From NCBI GenBank assembly GCA_027061425.1, contig JALSUN010000167.1, positions 1 through 7,712 on the forward strand: a stretch of DNA of 7,712 nt. The letters run 5' to 3'. Both the position numbers and the translations under genes were made by a program. Positions 1 through 5,894 of the stretch are shown piece by piece. Below the pieces are notes generated by a model that was not told the origin of the DNA, did not search any database, and saw nothing but the letters and a program-made list of their open reading frames with translations. How positions within the stretch are numbered: position 1 is the first letter of the stretch; each line of letters opens with the position of its first letter. This DNA is from Helicobacteraceae bacterium (GTDB lineage Bacteria > Campylobacterota > Campylobacteria > Campylobacterales > Sulfurimonadaceae).

Positions 1-196
1 CACCAGAGAAGACCAGACGGTCACGGTTTAACCAGTCCGGGTTTTTAGGGTTGTGAGAGAGGTGCTCACTTAAGATCACTGCAATATCTGCAAGGCCCAT
101 CGGTGCACCGGGGTGACCTGAGTTTGCGGCTTGAACCATATCGGCTGCTAAAAAACGGATAGTATCGGCCATCTTTTGGCGCATTAGATTTGACAT
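1..196 (-). CDS. tkt: Transketolase, N-terminal part (cut by left window edge)
   Basis: Only the first 65 codons are present; the gene continues beyond base 1. Transketolase moves two-carbon ketol units between sugar phosphates in the non-oxidative pentose phosphate pathway, using thiamine diphosphate, in the cytoplasm. The visible part contains the family N-terminal block: a helix with RQKMADTIRFLAADM (residues 6-20), then SGHPGAPMG at residues 26-34, whose His28 matches the conserved active-site histidine of the family, followed by NPKNPDWLNRDRLVFSG at 49-65. The ATG at 196-194 is preceded by AAGGAT, which lies inside the last codons of ispA; only one base separates the ispA stop from this start, so the two genes are almost certainly co-transcribed and perhaps translationally coupled. 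The family assignment is firm; whether the rest of the gene is intact cannot be seen. Confidence 0.95.
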   Translation of the reverse strand, partial: MSNLMRQKMADTIRFLAADMVQAANSGHPGAPMGLADIAVILSEHLSHNPKNPDWLNRDRLVFSG

Positions 197-197
197 A

Positions 198-1046
198 TTA
201 ATCCTTGTGTCTGTTTATATAAGTCGTAAGTATTGGGGAGAGTTCACCTTGTAGACTCTCGTCAAAACTTAACAACTGGGTTTGAATCTCAGAAGCAAGT
301 GTATCTGCCTCTTCAACAGCCTTTTCTAAACCAAGTAGAGTTACAAAACTGTTTTTTGCTTCATCATTGTTGGTGGTTTTGCCGGCTTCTTCACTGGTCT
401 GTGTTACATCTAAAATATCATCTTGGATCTGAAAAAGCAGCCCCACTTTAATCCCAAAATCGTAGATAGGTTTTTCAAGAGCATCCTCGCCAGCAATAAT
501 CGCACCCATCTCTAAGGCTGAAGCGATAAGCTTGCCCGTTTTGTTAATATGCAAGGTCTTAACCTCATCTAGTGTCAAAGGGCTGTTTTCAAAATGACAG
601 TCTATAGCTTGACCTAAAACCATACCTGAAAGTCCACCATTTTTAGCCAAAGTACGTACAAGTTTTACTCTTGTTGTATCAGAAAATGGTGCATTAGAGA
701 GCACCTCAAAAGCATAGGTGTTGAGCGCATCGCCTACTAAAATAGCCGTCACTTCATCATAACGCTTATGCAAGGTCTCATGGCCACGACGCAAGTCGGC
801 ATCATCCATAGCGGGAAGGTCATCGTGGATCAGAGAGTAGGTGTGAAGAAGTTCTATAGCATAAGCAGCATGATATGCACCCTCTAAGAGGAGTCTGTTA
901 TAAGCAGAGACGACAGAAAGAAGCAACTGCGGGCGAAAACGCTTGCCCCCTGCATCTAACATCAGAGAAAGCGCCTCTTCATAATGTGGATGGAAGCTCG
1001 GTGAAACTGGTTTATGTGCTGCTAAAAACGCTTCAAACTGCTGCAT
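198..1046 (-). CDS. ispA: Short-chain polyprenyl diphosphate synthase (farnesyl/geranyl type)
   Basis: A 282-residue cytoplasmic prenyltransferase that condenses isopentenyl diphosphate with allylic diphosphates to make C15 (possibly C20) precursors for quinone side chains and undecaprenyl carrier lipid. Seen: GGKRFRP at 33-39, first aspartate-rich motif DDLPAMDD at 75-82 (the DDx4D bacterial form), RRG at 86-88, KTGKL at 169-173 and second aspartate-rich motif DDILD at 209-213 within FQIQDDILD. Tyr70, five residues before the first motif, resembles the bulky chain-length stop of bacterial farnesyl synthases, which favours FPP as product; this is inference. Length is normal for the family. 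Start ATG at 1046 has AGGAT about five to seven bases upstream. It lies 36 bases after the barrel gene and one base before tkt, the same ispA-tkt neighbourhood as in Campylobacter. Confidence 0.93.
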   Translation of the reverse strand: MQQFEAFLAAHKPVSPSFHPHYEEALSLMLDAGGKRFRPQLLLSVVSAYNRLLLEGAYHAAYAIELLHTYSLIHDDLPAMDDADLRRGHETLHKRYDEVTAILVGDALNTYAFEVLSNAPFSDTTRVKLVRTLAKNGGLSGMVLGQAIDCHFENSPLTLDEVKTLHINKTGKLIASALEMGAIIAGEDALEKPIYDFGIKVGLLFQIQDDILDVTQTSEEAGKTTNNDEAKNSFVTLLGLEKAVEEADTLASEIQTQLLSFDESLQGELSPILTTYINRHKD

Positions 1047-1071
1047 CTCTATCCTAAGTTCTTGATATGAA

Positions 1072-1080
1072 ATTTTAACA
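1072..1080 (-). promoter_or_regulatory. Possible extended -10 promoter for ispA-tkt
   Basis: On the minus strand the bases read TGTTAAAAT, fitting the extended -10 pattern TGnTAnaAT. Transcription would begin near 1065, giving a leader of about 20 bases with the ispA ribosome binding site. No -35 hexamer is evident, which is common in Campylobacterota. It overlaps the space just after the barrel gene stop, so it could let ispA-tkt be expressed apart from that gene. Motif match only. Confidence 0.4.
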
Positions 1081-1082
1081 TA

Positions 1083-1688
1083 TTAATAGTGAAAGTTCAG
1101 ACCAAGTTCAAGGTTCAACTGATGATCAGAGAGCTCTATGTTCTGTGTACTGGGTGTATTAAGATTATAATTTCCCCACATACGGTATTTGTACGCCAAC
1201 CCTAACTGCCACTCAAGCATCTCTGACATCCGTAAAAAAGTACCTACACCTACTCCTAAAGCTACATTAGATGCCCAATCTTGTGCATACCCATGAAGTG
1301 TCATAAACTCATAATTCATGCCCGTCTTCCAGTAAGGGATAACTATAGAGCCTCTCTCTGTATAAGCTTTTACAACTTCTATTCCTACGGTATATAAGAG
1401 CTGGTTACTACTTCCTGTTCCTTCTGGCGTCTTATAAGCATAAAAGTCTTTATCATAGTAGTTAACACCGAAGATGAAGTTCGTACGGATGTCATCACCA
1501 CCGTCAATGCCTAGGTTCATCTTCAGTCCATAGTTAATAGGATTGATCTGTTCGTTAGTTGCACCAGAGGGATCTTGTTTTAAGTAGTCATAACCACTTT
1601 CAAGAACAACACCCACATAAGGACTGCTTCCTGCATATATCACAGAAAAAGCGCTTAAAAAGAATGTGACTAAAAACTTAAACGCCAT
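1083..1688 (-). CDS. Outer-membrane beta-barrel protein (OmpA/OprF-like small barrel), function unknown
   Basis: A 201-residue exported protein. Residues 1-19 form a signal peptide (MAFKFLVTFFLSAFSVIYA) with probable cleavage after IYA. The mature part is a series of short alternating strands with many Gly and aromatic residues (YVGVVLESGYDYL 24-36, FIFGVNYYDKDFYAY 71-85, VALGVGVGTFLRM 142-154, WQLGLAYKYRMW 160-171) and ends in LELGLNFHY with a terminal aromatic residue, the usual signal for insertion by the BAM machinery. An in-frame ATG at 1715 exists, but it overlaps a -10-like box and has no ribosome binding site, whereas the ATG at 1688 has GAGGAA five bases upstream and directly begins the signal peptide. 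It is clearly similar to the plus-strand barrel at 2724-3275 (shared YK-x-R-x-W and C-terminal SH-x-LN...G-[LI]-N-[FY]-H-[FY]). Specific role unknown; no ligand or channel motif is recognisable. Confidence 0.8.
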   Translation of the reverse strand: MAFKFLVTFFLSAFSVIYAGSSPYVGVVLESGYDYLKQDPSGATNEQINPINYGLKMNLGIDGGDDIRTNFIFGVNYYDKDFYAYKTPEGTGSSNQLLYTVGIEVVKAYTERGSIVIPYWKTGMNYEFMTLHGYAQDWASNVALGVGVGTFLRMSEMLEWQLGLAYKYRMWGNYNLNTPSTQNIELSDHQLNLELGLNFHY

Positions 1689-1693
1689 AGGAA

Positions 1694-1699
1694 TTCCTC
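1694..1699 (-). promoter_or_regulatory. Ribosome binding site that sets the barrel gene start
   Basis: Minus-strand GAGGAA lies five bases before the ATG at 1688. The competing ATG at 1715 has no such site, so this motif fixes the start of the 201-residue protein. Confidence 0.75.
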
Positions 1700-1713
1700 G
1701 AAAGATATGTGAC

Positions 1714-1719
1714 ATTATA
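1714..1719 (-). promoter_or_regulatory. Probable -10 box for barrel-ispA-tkt transcript
   Basis: Minus-strand TATAAT, a perfect -10 hexamer, preceded by AT-rich DNA without a clear -35. Initiation near 1707 would give a leader of about 19 bases carrying GAGGAA and the ATG at 1688. It directly follows the hairpin that ends the panD transcript. Confidence 0.55.
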
Positions 1720-1733
1720 ACTCATTTAGAAAG

Positions 1734-1760
1734 AGAACATAACATGAAATGTTATGTTCT
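1734..1760 (-). terminator. Hairpin after panD, probable terminator
   Basis: A perfect 11-bp inverted repeat (AGAACATAACA / TGTTATGTTCT) encloses a 5-base loop. It lies 34 bases beyond the panD stop. On the minus strand it is followed by CTTTCT, a short and imperfect T-run; the stem is AT-rich, so termination may be inefficient. On the plus strand it is followed by A's, which does not suit a terminator. Because it abuts the -10 box of the next gene it could alternatively be an operator. Confidence 0.55.
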
Positions 1761-1794
1761 AAAAAGGAAAGGGGATCTTTCATAGACGTTTATG

Positions 1795-2160
1795 TTAAAT
1801 CTCTTTTAAAACAGCATCTATGTTGTTATCATCATTAAGTAGAACAACACAAGGTTCATAGGTTTCAAGGTCTTTCTCACCATAGGTCGCATACGCAACA
1901 ATAATAACCTTATCACCCTTATGAACTTTACGTGCAGCCGCACCGTTTAAACAGATGTCACGCTTACCACGTTCACCTAAGATAATGTAGGTTGAAAAAC
2001 GCTCGCCATTGTTGATGTTCAAAATTTCAACTTTTTGACCTACACGCATTTTAGAAGCTTCTAAAAGCTCCTCATCAATAGTAATAGAACCCACATAGTT
2101 AAGATTAGCATCAGTGACAGTTGCACGGTGAATTTTACTGTATAACATTTCAATGGTCAT
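1795..2160 (-). CDS. panD: Aspartate 1-decarboxylase
   Basis: Makes beta-alanine from L-aspartate for pantothenate and coenzyme A synthesis. The enzyme is a pyruvoyl protein: the proenzyme cuts itself between Gly24 and Ser25, and Ser25 becomes the pyruvoyl group. Seen here: Gly24-Ser25 at exactly the family positions in YVGSITID, Lys9 and His11 in SKIHRATVT, Arg54 and Tyr58 in ERFSTY (the Tyr58 proton donor), and Asn72-Gly73 in CLNGAAARK. The length of 121 residues is normal for the family. All key residues are present, so activity is expected. Start ATG at 2160 has AAGGAAA about six bases upstream, overlapping the stop of the ferredoxin gene 11 bases away, so the two are one transcription unit. 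An internal Met5 exists, but the numbering of the processing site supports Met1. Processing helpers (PanZ/PanM) are not visible here. Confidence 0.97.
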   Translation of the reverse strand: MTIEMLYSKIHRATVTDANLNYVGSITIDEELLEASKMRVGQKVEILNINNGERFSTYIILGERGKRDICLNGAAARKVHKGDKVIIVAYATYGEKDLETYEPCVVLLNDDNNIDAVLKEI

Positions 2161-2171
2161 CGAAACTTTCC

Positions 2172-2546
2172 TTATCTACCCATCTGCTTCATCATGTCAG
2201 CTGGTGTTATAGGTGCATCCCACAACTCATCTGAAATCACAAACTCTTCAACAACATTACCACCAATGATATGTTCATCAATAATACGGTCGATTTTTGC
2301 CTTGTCAAGACCTGCATACATCGTATGACCTGGCTCAACAAGCATTACTGGACCTGCATTACAACGGTTAAGACACGCTGAACGGATAGGCTGTACTGTA
2401 CCTATGATACCCTTTTGCATCAAAGCTTGTGCTAAATGTTGAAAAAGGTCCTGCGTCTCTGGTCTGACACAAGAAGGTTTTGGCATCCCAGGAGGAGCTG
2501 ATTGTTCACACTTGAAAATATAAAAAGCTGGCTGTGGTACGCCCAT
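2172..2546 (-). CDS. Thioredoxin-fold [2Fe-2S] ferredoxin (Shethna / NuoE-like)
   Basis: A 124-residue cytoplasmic electron carrier. Four cysteines sit in the pattern of thioredoxin-like [2Fe-2S] ferredoxins: Cys13 and Cys26 in the first loop (KCEQSAPPGMPKPSC), then Cys58 and Cys62 in SACLNRCNAGPVMLVEP, where the C-x3-C followed by GPV is the hallmark of the family. The remainder (VEPGHTMYAGL, then an IDRIIDEHIIGGNVVEEFVI helix) matches the C-terminal half of the fold. Start ATG at 2546 has GGAG about six bases upstream. It is first in an operon with panD, 11 bases apart. The redox partner is unknown; the C-terminal tail (105-124, ending DMMKQMGR) is not part of the core fold. It is not a NuoE subunit by context, since no other complex I gene is nearby. 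Confidence 0.88.
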   Translation of the reverse strand: MGVPQPAFYIFKCEQSAPPGMPKPSCVRPETQDLFQHLAQALMQKGIIGTVQPIRSACLNRCNAGPVMLVEPGHTMYAGLDKAKIDRIIDEHIIGGNVVEEFVISDELWDAPITPADMMKQMGR

Positions 2547-2599
2547 GTTGTCTCCATTGCTATAGTGTTTTATCTATAGACTGTTAAAAAATTTCGCGT

Positions 2600-2605
2600 A
2601 TTATA
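2600..2605 (-). promoter_or_regulatory. Probable -10 box for ferredoxin-panD
   Basis: Minus-strand TATAAT, perfect -10 hexamer, with no -35 match at 17 bases. Initiation near 2593 gives a leader of about 47 bases to the ferredoxin ATG. Confidence 0.55.
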
Positions 2606-2691
2606 TCTAAACTCTTGAGAGTATTCTTTATACTATTAGCAGCATCAGTAAATTTAAGGTTCAGTTTGGCTCATTCTAAGATGAAATTGCC

Positions 2692-2697
2692 TAAAAT
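2692..2697 (+). promoter_or_regulatory. Possible -10 box for the plus-strand barrel-lipoprotein operon
   Basis: Plus-strand TAAAAT fits TAnaAT. Initiation near 2704 would leave about 20 bases before the ATG at 2724, which has only a weak binding site (GCAGG). The 2547-2723 interval carries divergent promoters and nothing else recognised, apart from a short ACTCT/AGAGT repeat at 2611-2622. Confidence 0.35.
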
Positions 2698-2723
2698 AGC
2701 GTACATTATTTAGAGCAGGTTAT

Positions 2724-3275
2724 ATGAGAGTTTTTATTTTTCTTCCCCTTTTTTACATTTCCCTTTTTGCGGAAGCAGCAAGCTATATTGGTCTCTCTTT
2801 AGAGAGTTCCACTGAGCTTTTTGTCTTAAAAGATGAATCAAGAAATGCAACCACCCCACAATACAAGATTAAAGCAGGTTACGGTGACATCGGTGCTTTT
2901 TCAGTTGAAGCTTCATTTAGTTACATGAACTATGCCACAGATATCTTTACCTTTAATGGTCATGATGGTCGGGCATTGATGCTCGACATTACACTTTTTA
3001 AAGGTTGGGACCCTGGATATGACCTCTACCCTTATGTAGATGCTGGTATTGGGATGGGGGACATGAAAGTCAACCGAGAACTTGAAAACTCTCTCACGTT
3101 TAGCAGTTTTAATTTTGGAACGGGTGTACGTTATGTTATCAACCACACCTATGATTTTGACATTGGGATGAACTATAAACTTCGTACCTGGCAAACGATT
3201 GCGCTGATTAAAGACAATGTACATGTTACATCACACTTACTCAACCCCTACGTTGGCATCAACTATCACTTTTAA
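2724..3275 (+). CDS. Outer-membrane beta-barrel protein, paralogue of 1083-1688
   Basis: A 183-residue exported protein. Signal peptide at 1-18 (MRVFIFLPLFYISLFAEA), with cleavage likely after AEA. The mature part alternates strands such as YIGLSLESSTELF (21-33), AFSVEASFSYMNYATDIFTF (58-77), YPYVDAGIGMGDMKV (102-116), FNFGTGVRYVI (129-139) and FDIGMNYKLRTW (145-156), and ends PYVGINYHF with the terminal Phe typical of BAM substrates. Compared with the minus-strand barrel: Y[IV]G...LES near the N-terminus, IPYW/YPYV in the middle, GM/LxYKxRxW, and the C-terminal signature are shared, so they are probably old paralogues. Start ATG at 2724 has a weak binding site. Its stop is 12 bases before the lipoprotein ATG, so the two form an operon. 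Role unknown; the small size suggests an 8-stranded barrel rather than a general porin. Confidence 0.78.
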   Translation: MRVFIFLPLFYISLFAEAASYIGLSLESSTELFVLKDESRNATTPQYKIKAGYGDIGAFSVEASFSYMNYATDIFTFNGHDGRALMLDITLFKGWDPGYDLYPYVDAGIGMGDMKVNRELENSLTFSSFNFGTGVRYVINHTYDFDIGMNYKLRTWQTIALIKDNVHVTSHLLNPYVGINYHF

Positions 3276-3287
3276 CAAGGAAATATT

Positions 3288-3989
3288 ATGAAGTTTTCTA
3301 CCTTAACCCTCTTACCTATTTCCCTCTCTCTATTTTTTCTAGGATGTGGTACAGAATCAAACGAACCGCCTCTCGTTCCTGAGATCCTTAAAATAGAGAT
3401 CAATGACTATAATACAACTGCCAACGCGTATGCACTCTATGTAGAAAATGAGATCCCTAAAACAGAGATGCATATTAACGTTTTTTACAGTGATGACACA
3501 GAAGCAACAGCTACAGAAGACCTCGACTGGGTCAGCTTAGACGGTAGTGATATTAGCCAGGATATACTGGTAACAAATGGAGAGATCACTGCTTTTAGGA
3601 ATCATGGCGATGCCAATGTTACCGCAACCTTTAGAGAGAAGTTTAAAACACCCGCACGTCATGTGCATATTATCCCATTGACAAAGATATTGTCTGTTAC
3701 TGCACAAACTGATGCTAACACAAGTGAGCTCACACCATCGACTGAACTTAACATCAGTGTACCTACCGGAGAATCCATTAAGATGTTAGCAGATGGGCAA
3801 TTTGAAGATGAAAAGAACATCACTACCATTAATCAAAGTATCATATGGACAAGTTCTAATTATGATGTAGCAACGATTAACAGTATCACAGGGCAGATGA
3901 ATGTTATTAAGACAGGAGCAGTAGACATCAATGTCTCTGTCTATAACGAAGTCAACGCAACCGTTACGCTGAATATTACTATAAAGTAA
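3288..3989 (+). CDS. Lipoprotein with two Ig-like (Big_2-like) domains, rich in N-glycosylation sequons
   Basis: A 233-residue exported protein. Residues 1-19 are a type II signal peptide and FFLGC places the lipidated cysteine at Cys20, the only cysteine in the protein. Two repeats follow. Residues about 33-130 hold a first Ig-like unit (DWVSLDGSDI...VTNGEITAFRNHGDANVTATF). Residues about 134-233 hold a better Big_2 match: WTSSNYDVATINSITGQMNVIKTGAVDINVSV, the usual WTSS-x4-AT pattern followed by G-x-V and KTG. Such domains occur in surface and adhesion proteins of many bacteria. Seven sites fit D/E-x-N-x-S/T (Asn42, 110, 144, 155, 177, 215, 223). Start ATG at 3288 has AAGGAAA five to six bases upstream. 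It is second in an operon with the barrel gene. Location (periplasmic face or cell surface) and binding partner are unknown. Confidence 0.8.
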   Translation: MKFSTLTLLPISLSLFFLGCGTESNEPPLVPEILKIEINDYNTTANAYALYVENEIPKTEMHINVFYSDDTEATATEDLDWVSLDGSDISQDILVTNGEITAFRNHGDANVTATFREKFKTPARHVHIIPLTKILSVTAQTDANTSELTPSTELNISVPTGESIKMLADGQFEDEKNITTINQSIIWTSSNYDVATINSITGQMNVIKTGAVDINVSVYNEVNATVTLNITIK

Positions 3990-4002
3990 CGCTTTTAGCG
4001 TT
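3988..4002. terminator. Small hairpin between convergent lipoprotein and murE genes
   Basis: AACGC and GCGTT form a 5-bp stem with a 5-base loop (TTTTA). It begins within the lipoprotein stop codon and ends at the murE stop codon, so the two genes share it. Downstream tracts are modest: TATCCCTC on the plus side, ACTTTAT on the minus side. A weak bidirectional terminator is the likeliest role. Confidence 0.45.
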
Positions 4003-5300
4003 TATCCCTCTATATTTAAAAGTTCTCTGACGACTTCTCTGTCATCAAAAGGAAGTTTTTGGTCGTAGATAATTTGGTGAGTCTCATCACCTTTACCTAA
4101 AATCAAGACGATCTCTTCACCTTCTTGGTCTTCAAGTGCTTGAGCAATGGCCTTGCGACGATTCACCTCTACATAGACCTCTTCAGCTTCATCAAGCCCT
4201 TTTATAATGTCTTCTATAATAGCATCAGGGTCTTCACTACGAGGGTTATCACTGGTCACATAGACCTTTTTAGCAAACTTGGAAGCGACCTTACCCATTA
4301 ATGGTCGTTTGAGACGATCTCTGTCTCCACCGGCTCCAAAAACAACAAGGATTTCTTTCTCTTTAAGCGCATTGAGCACCTGCTCCATACCATCTGGAGT
4401 ATGCGCAAAGTCTACGATGACAAGAGGGTCTTCACTCACCTTCTCCATACGCCCACTAACACCAGCAAACCCATCAACCACTTCACAAACCTCACTCAGC
4501 TTTTTATCAGTCACTAAGTGAACAGAAGCAATAGCAGCAGTCAAGTTATAGACATTAAAAAAGCCATGCATCGGTGAGTTAAAACTCTCGACCTGTTCAA
4601 AATGTTTCAGCACACCACTCACGCCCTTGTTAAGAGAGTATGCCATTACTTTATAGGTAGCAGGATTTTCAGCACCATAACTGTAGGCATTTTTATAATT
4701 AAATGTAGCTCTTGGCTCATCTTTGTTTATCAGCTTCTTAGTCTCGTCTTGAAAAAAGCTGTTTTTGACATAGATATAATCTTCTAAAGTTTTATGATAA
4801 TCCAAATGGTCTTGAGTAATGTTAGTAAGCACCTTCAGAGCGAAAGGAATCCCCTCTATACGCTTTTGAACAATAGCGTGAGAACTTACTTCCATCACAA
4901 AATATTCACATCCAGCAGTAACAGCTTGGTAGATATGACGATAGGTGTTAAGTACCGACGGTGTTGTCAAACTTTTACCTTCAGCCACGGTGTCGTTAAG
5001 AAAAAAACCTCTTGTACCTTGCATCGCAGCCTTGTACCCCAAGTCAAGTAACATGGAGTAGATAGCACTTGCGGTAGTTGTTTTACCATTAGTTCCGGTA
5101 ATACCAATGATTTTTATACGGTCAAGTCCAAAGAGGGGTGCGATGTCTGAAGCCACTATAACAGAGTGTGCACTGTTTTCAAGTGCATTGCCTAAGTAGT
5201 TCTCATTTTGTTTTGTTTTTATAAAAGCGGTTTGAGGGTCACACTCTTGAGAGTTTTCTGTGACGTATTTAAAGGGTTGAGAAGGAAGCTCAATTTTCAA
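4002..5300 (-). CDS. murE: UDP-MurNAc-L-Ala-D-Glu:meso-diaminopimelate ligase
   Basis: Adds meso-diaminopimelate to UDP-MurNAc-L-Ala-D-Glu, an ATP-dependent cytoplasmic step of peptidoglycan synthesis. With start TTG at 5300 the protein has 432 residues, short for MurE generally but normal for Campylobacterota, whose N-terminal UMP-binding domain is reduced. Seen (numbering from that start): P-loop GITGTNGKTTT near 66-76, LTTP near 111-114, EVSSHA 137-142, TNITQDHLDYH 159-169, Lys179 in YVKNSFF (the lysine carbamylated in Mur ligases), GAGGDRDRLKRP 322-333, and DNPR 351-354, the signature of DAP-specific MurE, then LGKGDE 401-406. An in-frame TTG at 5318 has no ribosome binding site; the TTG at 5300 has AAAAGG eight bases upstream and gives MKIEL, like the MKLK start of the Helicobacter enzyme as I recall it. 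It overlaps the end of the TPR-like gene by 11 bases. Confidence 0.96.
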   Translation of the reverse strand: MKIELPSQPFKYVTENSQECDPQTAFIKTKQNENYLGNALENSAHSVIVASDIAPLFGLDRIKIIGITGTNGKTTTASAIYSMLLDLGYKAAMQGTRGFFLNDTVAEGKSLTTPSVLNTYRHIYQAVTAGCEYFVMEVSSHAIVQKRIEGIPFALKVLTNITQDHLDYHKTLEDYIYVKNSFFQDETKKLINKDEPRATFNYKNAYSYGAENPATYKVMAYSLNKGVSGVLKHFEQVESFNSPMHGFFNVYNLTAAIASVHLVTDKKLSEVCEVVDGFAGVSGRMEKVSEDPLVIVDFAHTPDGMEQVLNALKEKEILVVFGAGGDRDRLKRPLMGKVASKFAKKVYVTSDNPRSEDPDAIIEDIIKGLDEAEEVYVEVNRRKAIAQALEDQEGEEIVLILGKGDETHQIIYDQKLPFDDREVVRELLNIEG

Positions 5301-5883
5301 CAGTTTTACCTTTTGCAAGACGGCGTAACATCTCTCTTAAAGAGTCATCATTAGGATGAACTGCCAAAGCGCTCTCCAAATAACTTAATGCCATCTCATG
5401 ATAGTTATTTTCCATAAGCTTATCCAAGAAGTCCACAAAATCATCTTTTTCACTGATGATCACACGGGTAGAAAACATAATGTTCTCAAAAACCCTACGA
5501 AAGTCACCCTCATCTTCAACAATCTCTTTAAATTCTCTATATAAAATACCATCTTCATACTCTAAACGCTCACCAAGCGGCTGCGTTAAAAGTGACTCTA
5601 GCGCATCTAACCCACCATCCATTGTCTCTAAAATTTCAGAAAGCACTATGTCAGCTTGTTCTGCATCATCTTCACGCAAGACCGCATAGTAGTCAAACAG
5701 TGCTTCAGCACCTGTCTCACCACTCATCGCCATCTCAGCAAGGATGGCTCCATTATAGGCCTCTTTAGAGTTAGGATAATCTTTAAGGACTAAAGCAAAT
5801 GAACGCAGTGCTTCTTTAAACTCTGATTTTGAAAAACTCTCGTTAGCGAGAGCAAGTGTTTTATATTTGTTAACAGTTTTGAT
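5290..5883 (-). CDS. TPR-like helical protein of unknown function, apparent ATC start
   Basis: The clear coding frame runs to a stop at 5290 and is open upstream to an in-frame TAA at 5898-5896. The first ATG (5733) has no ribosome binding site and would discard 50 residues that look fully coding: IKTVNKYKTLALANESF, then KSEFKEALRSFALVLKDYP, then NSKEAYNGAILAEM, a typical TPR helix pair. No ATG, GTG or TTG occurs in frame before it. The codon ATC at 5883-5881 lies six bases after AGGA of a strong site (AAGGAAG), exactly where a start is expected, so I place the start there: 197 residues. A second TPR-like segment lies at about 150-189 (FLDKLMENNYHEMALSYLES, ALAVHPNDD). The middle is acidic and helical. 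There is no signal peptide or membrane segment, so it is probably cytoplasmic. It sits between nifU-like and murE, as an uncharacterised gene does in Campylobacter (my recollection of Cj1639-Cj1641). TPR proteins usually mediate protein contacts; the partner is unknown. Confidence 0.75.
   Translation of the reverse strand: MKTVNKYKTLALANESFSKSEFKEALRSFALVLKDYPNSKEAYNGAILAEMAMSGETGAEALFDYYAVLREDDAEQADIVLSEILETMDGGLDALESLLTQPLGERLEYEDGILYREFKEIVEDEGDFRRVFENIMFSTRVIISEKDDFVDFLDKLMENNYHEMALSYLESALAVHPNDDSLREMLRRLAKGKTVEN
5309..5314 (-). promoter_or_regulatory. murE: Ribosome binding site that sets the murE start
   Basis: Minus-strand AAAAGG lies eight bases before the TTG at 5300 and inside the 3' end of the TPR-like gene. 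It supports the TTG at 5300 over the TTG at 5318. Confidence 0.65.
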
Positions 5884-5887
5884 CTGG

Positions 5888-5894
5888 CTTCCTT
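5888..5894 (-). promoter_or_regulatory. Ribosome binding site placed for an ATC start
   Basis: Minus-strand AAGGAAG, one of the strongest Shine-Dalgarno matches in the window, lies four bases before ATC at 5883-5881 (six bases counted from AGGA). No ATG, GTG or TTG lies within reach in any frame, so it would be unused unless ATC, or a misread ATG, is the start. Confidence 0.65.

Noticed and set aside
1083..1715. Barrel gene starting at ATG 1715
   Set aside because: That ATG overlaps a TATAAT box, has no ribosome binding site and would put nine extra residues before a good signal peptide.
2913..3224. Minus-strand 103-codon frame opposite the plus-strand barrel
   Set aside because: Antisense to a gene with clear signal peptide and barrel pattern; composition is not protein-like.
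4002..5318. murE starting at TTG 5318
   Set aside because: No Shine-Dalgarno before it; the TTG at 5300 has one and gives an N-terminus like other Campylobacterota MurE.
5290..5733. TPR-like gene starting at ATG 5733
   Set aside because: No ribosome binding site there, and it cuts a TPR-like helix pair that is clearly coding upstream; the strong site at 5888-5894 would have no start.
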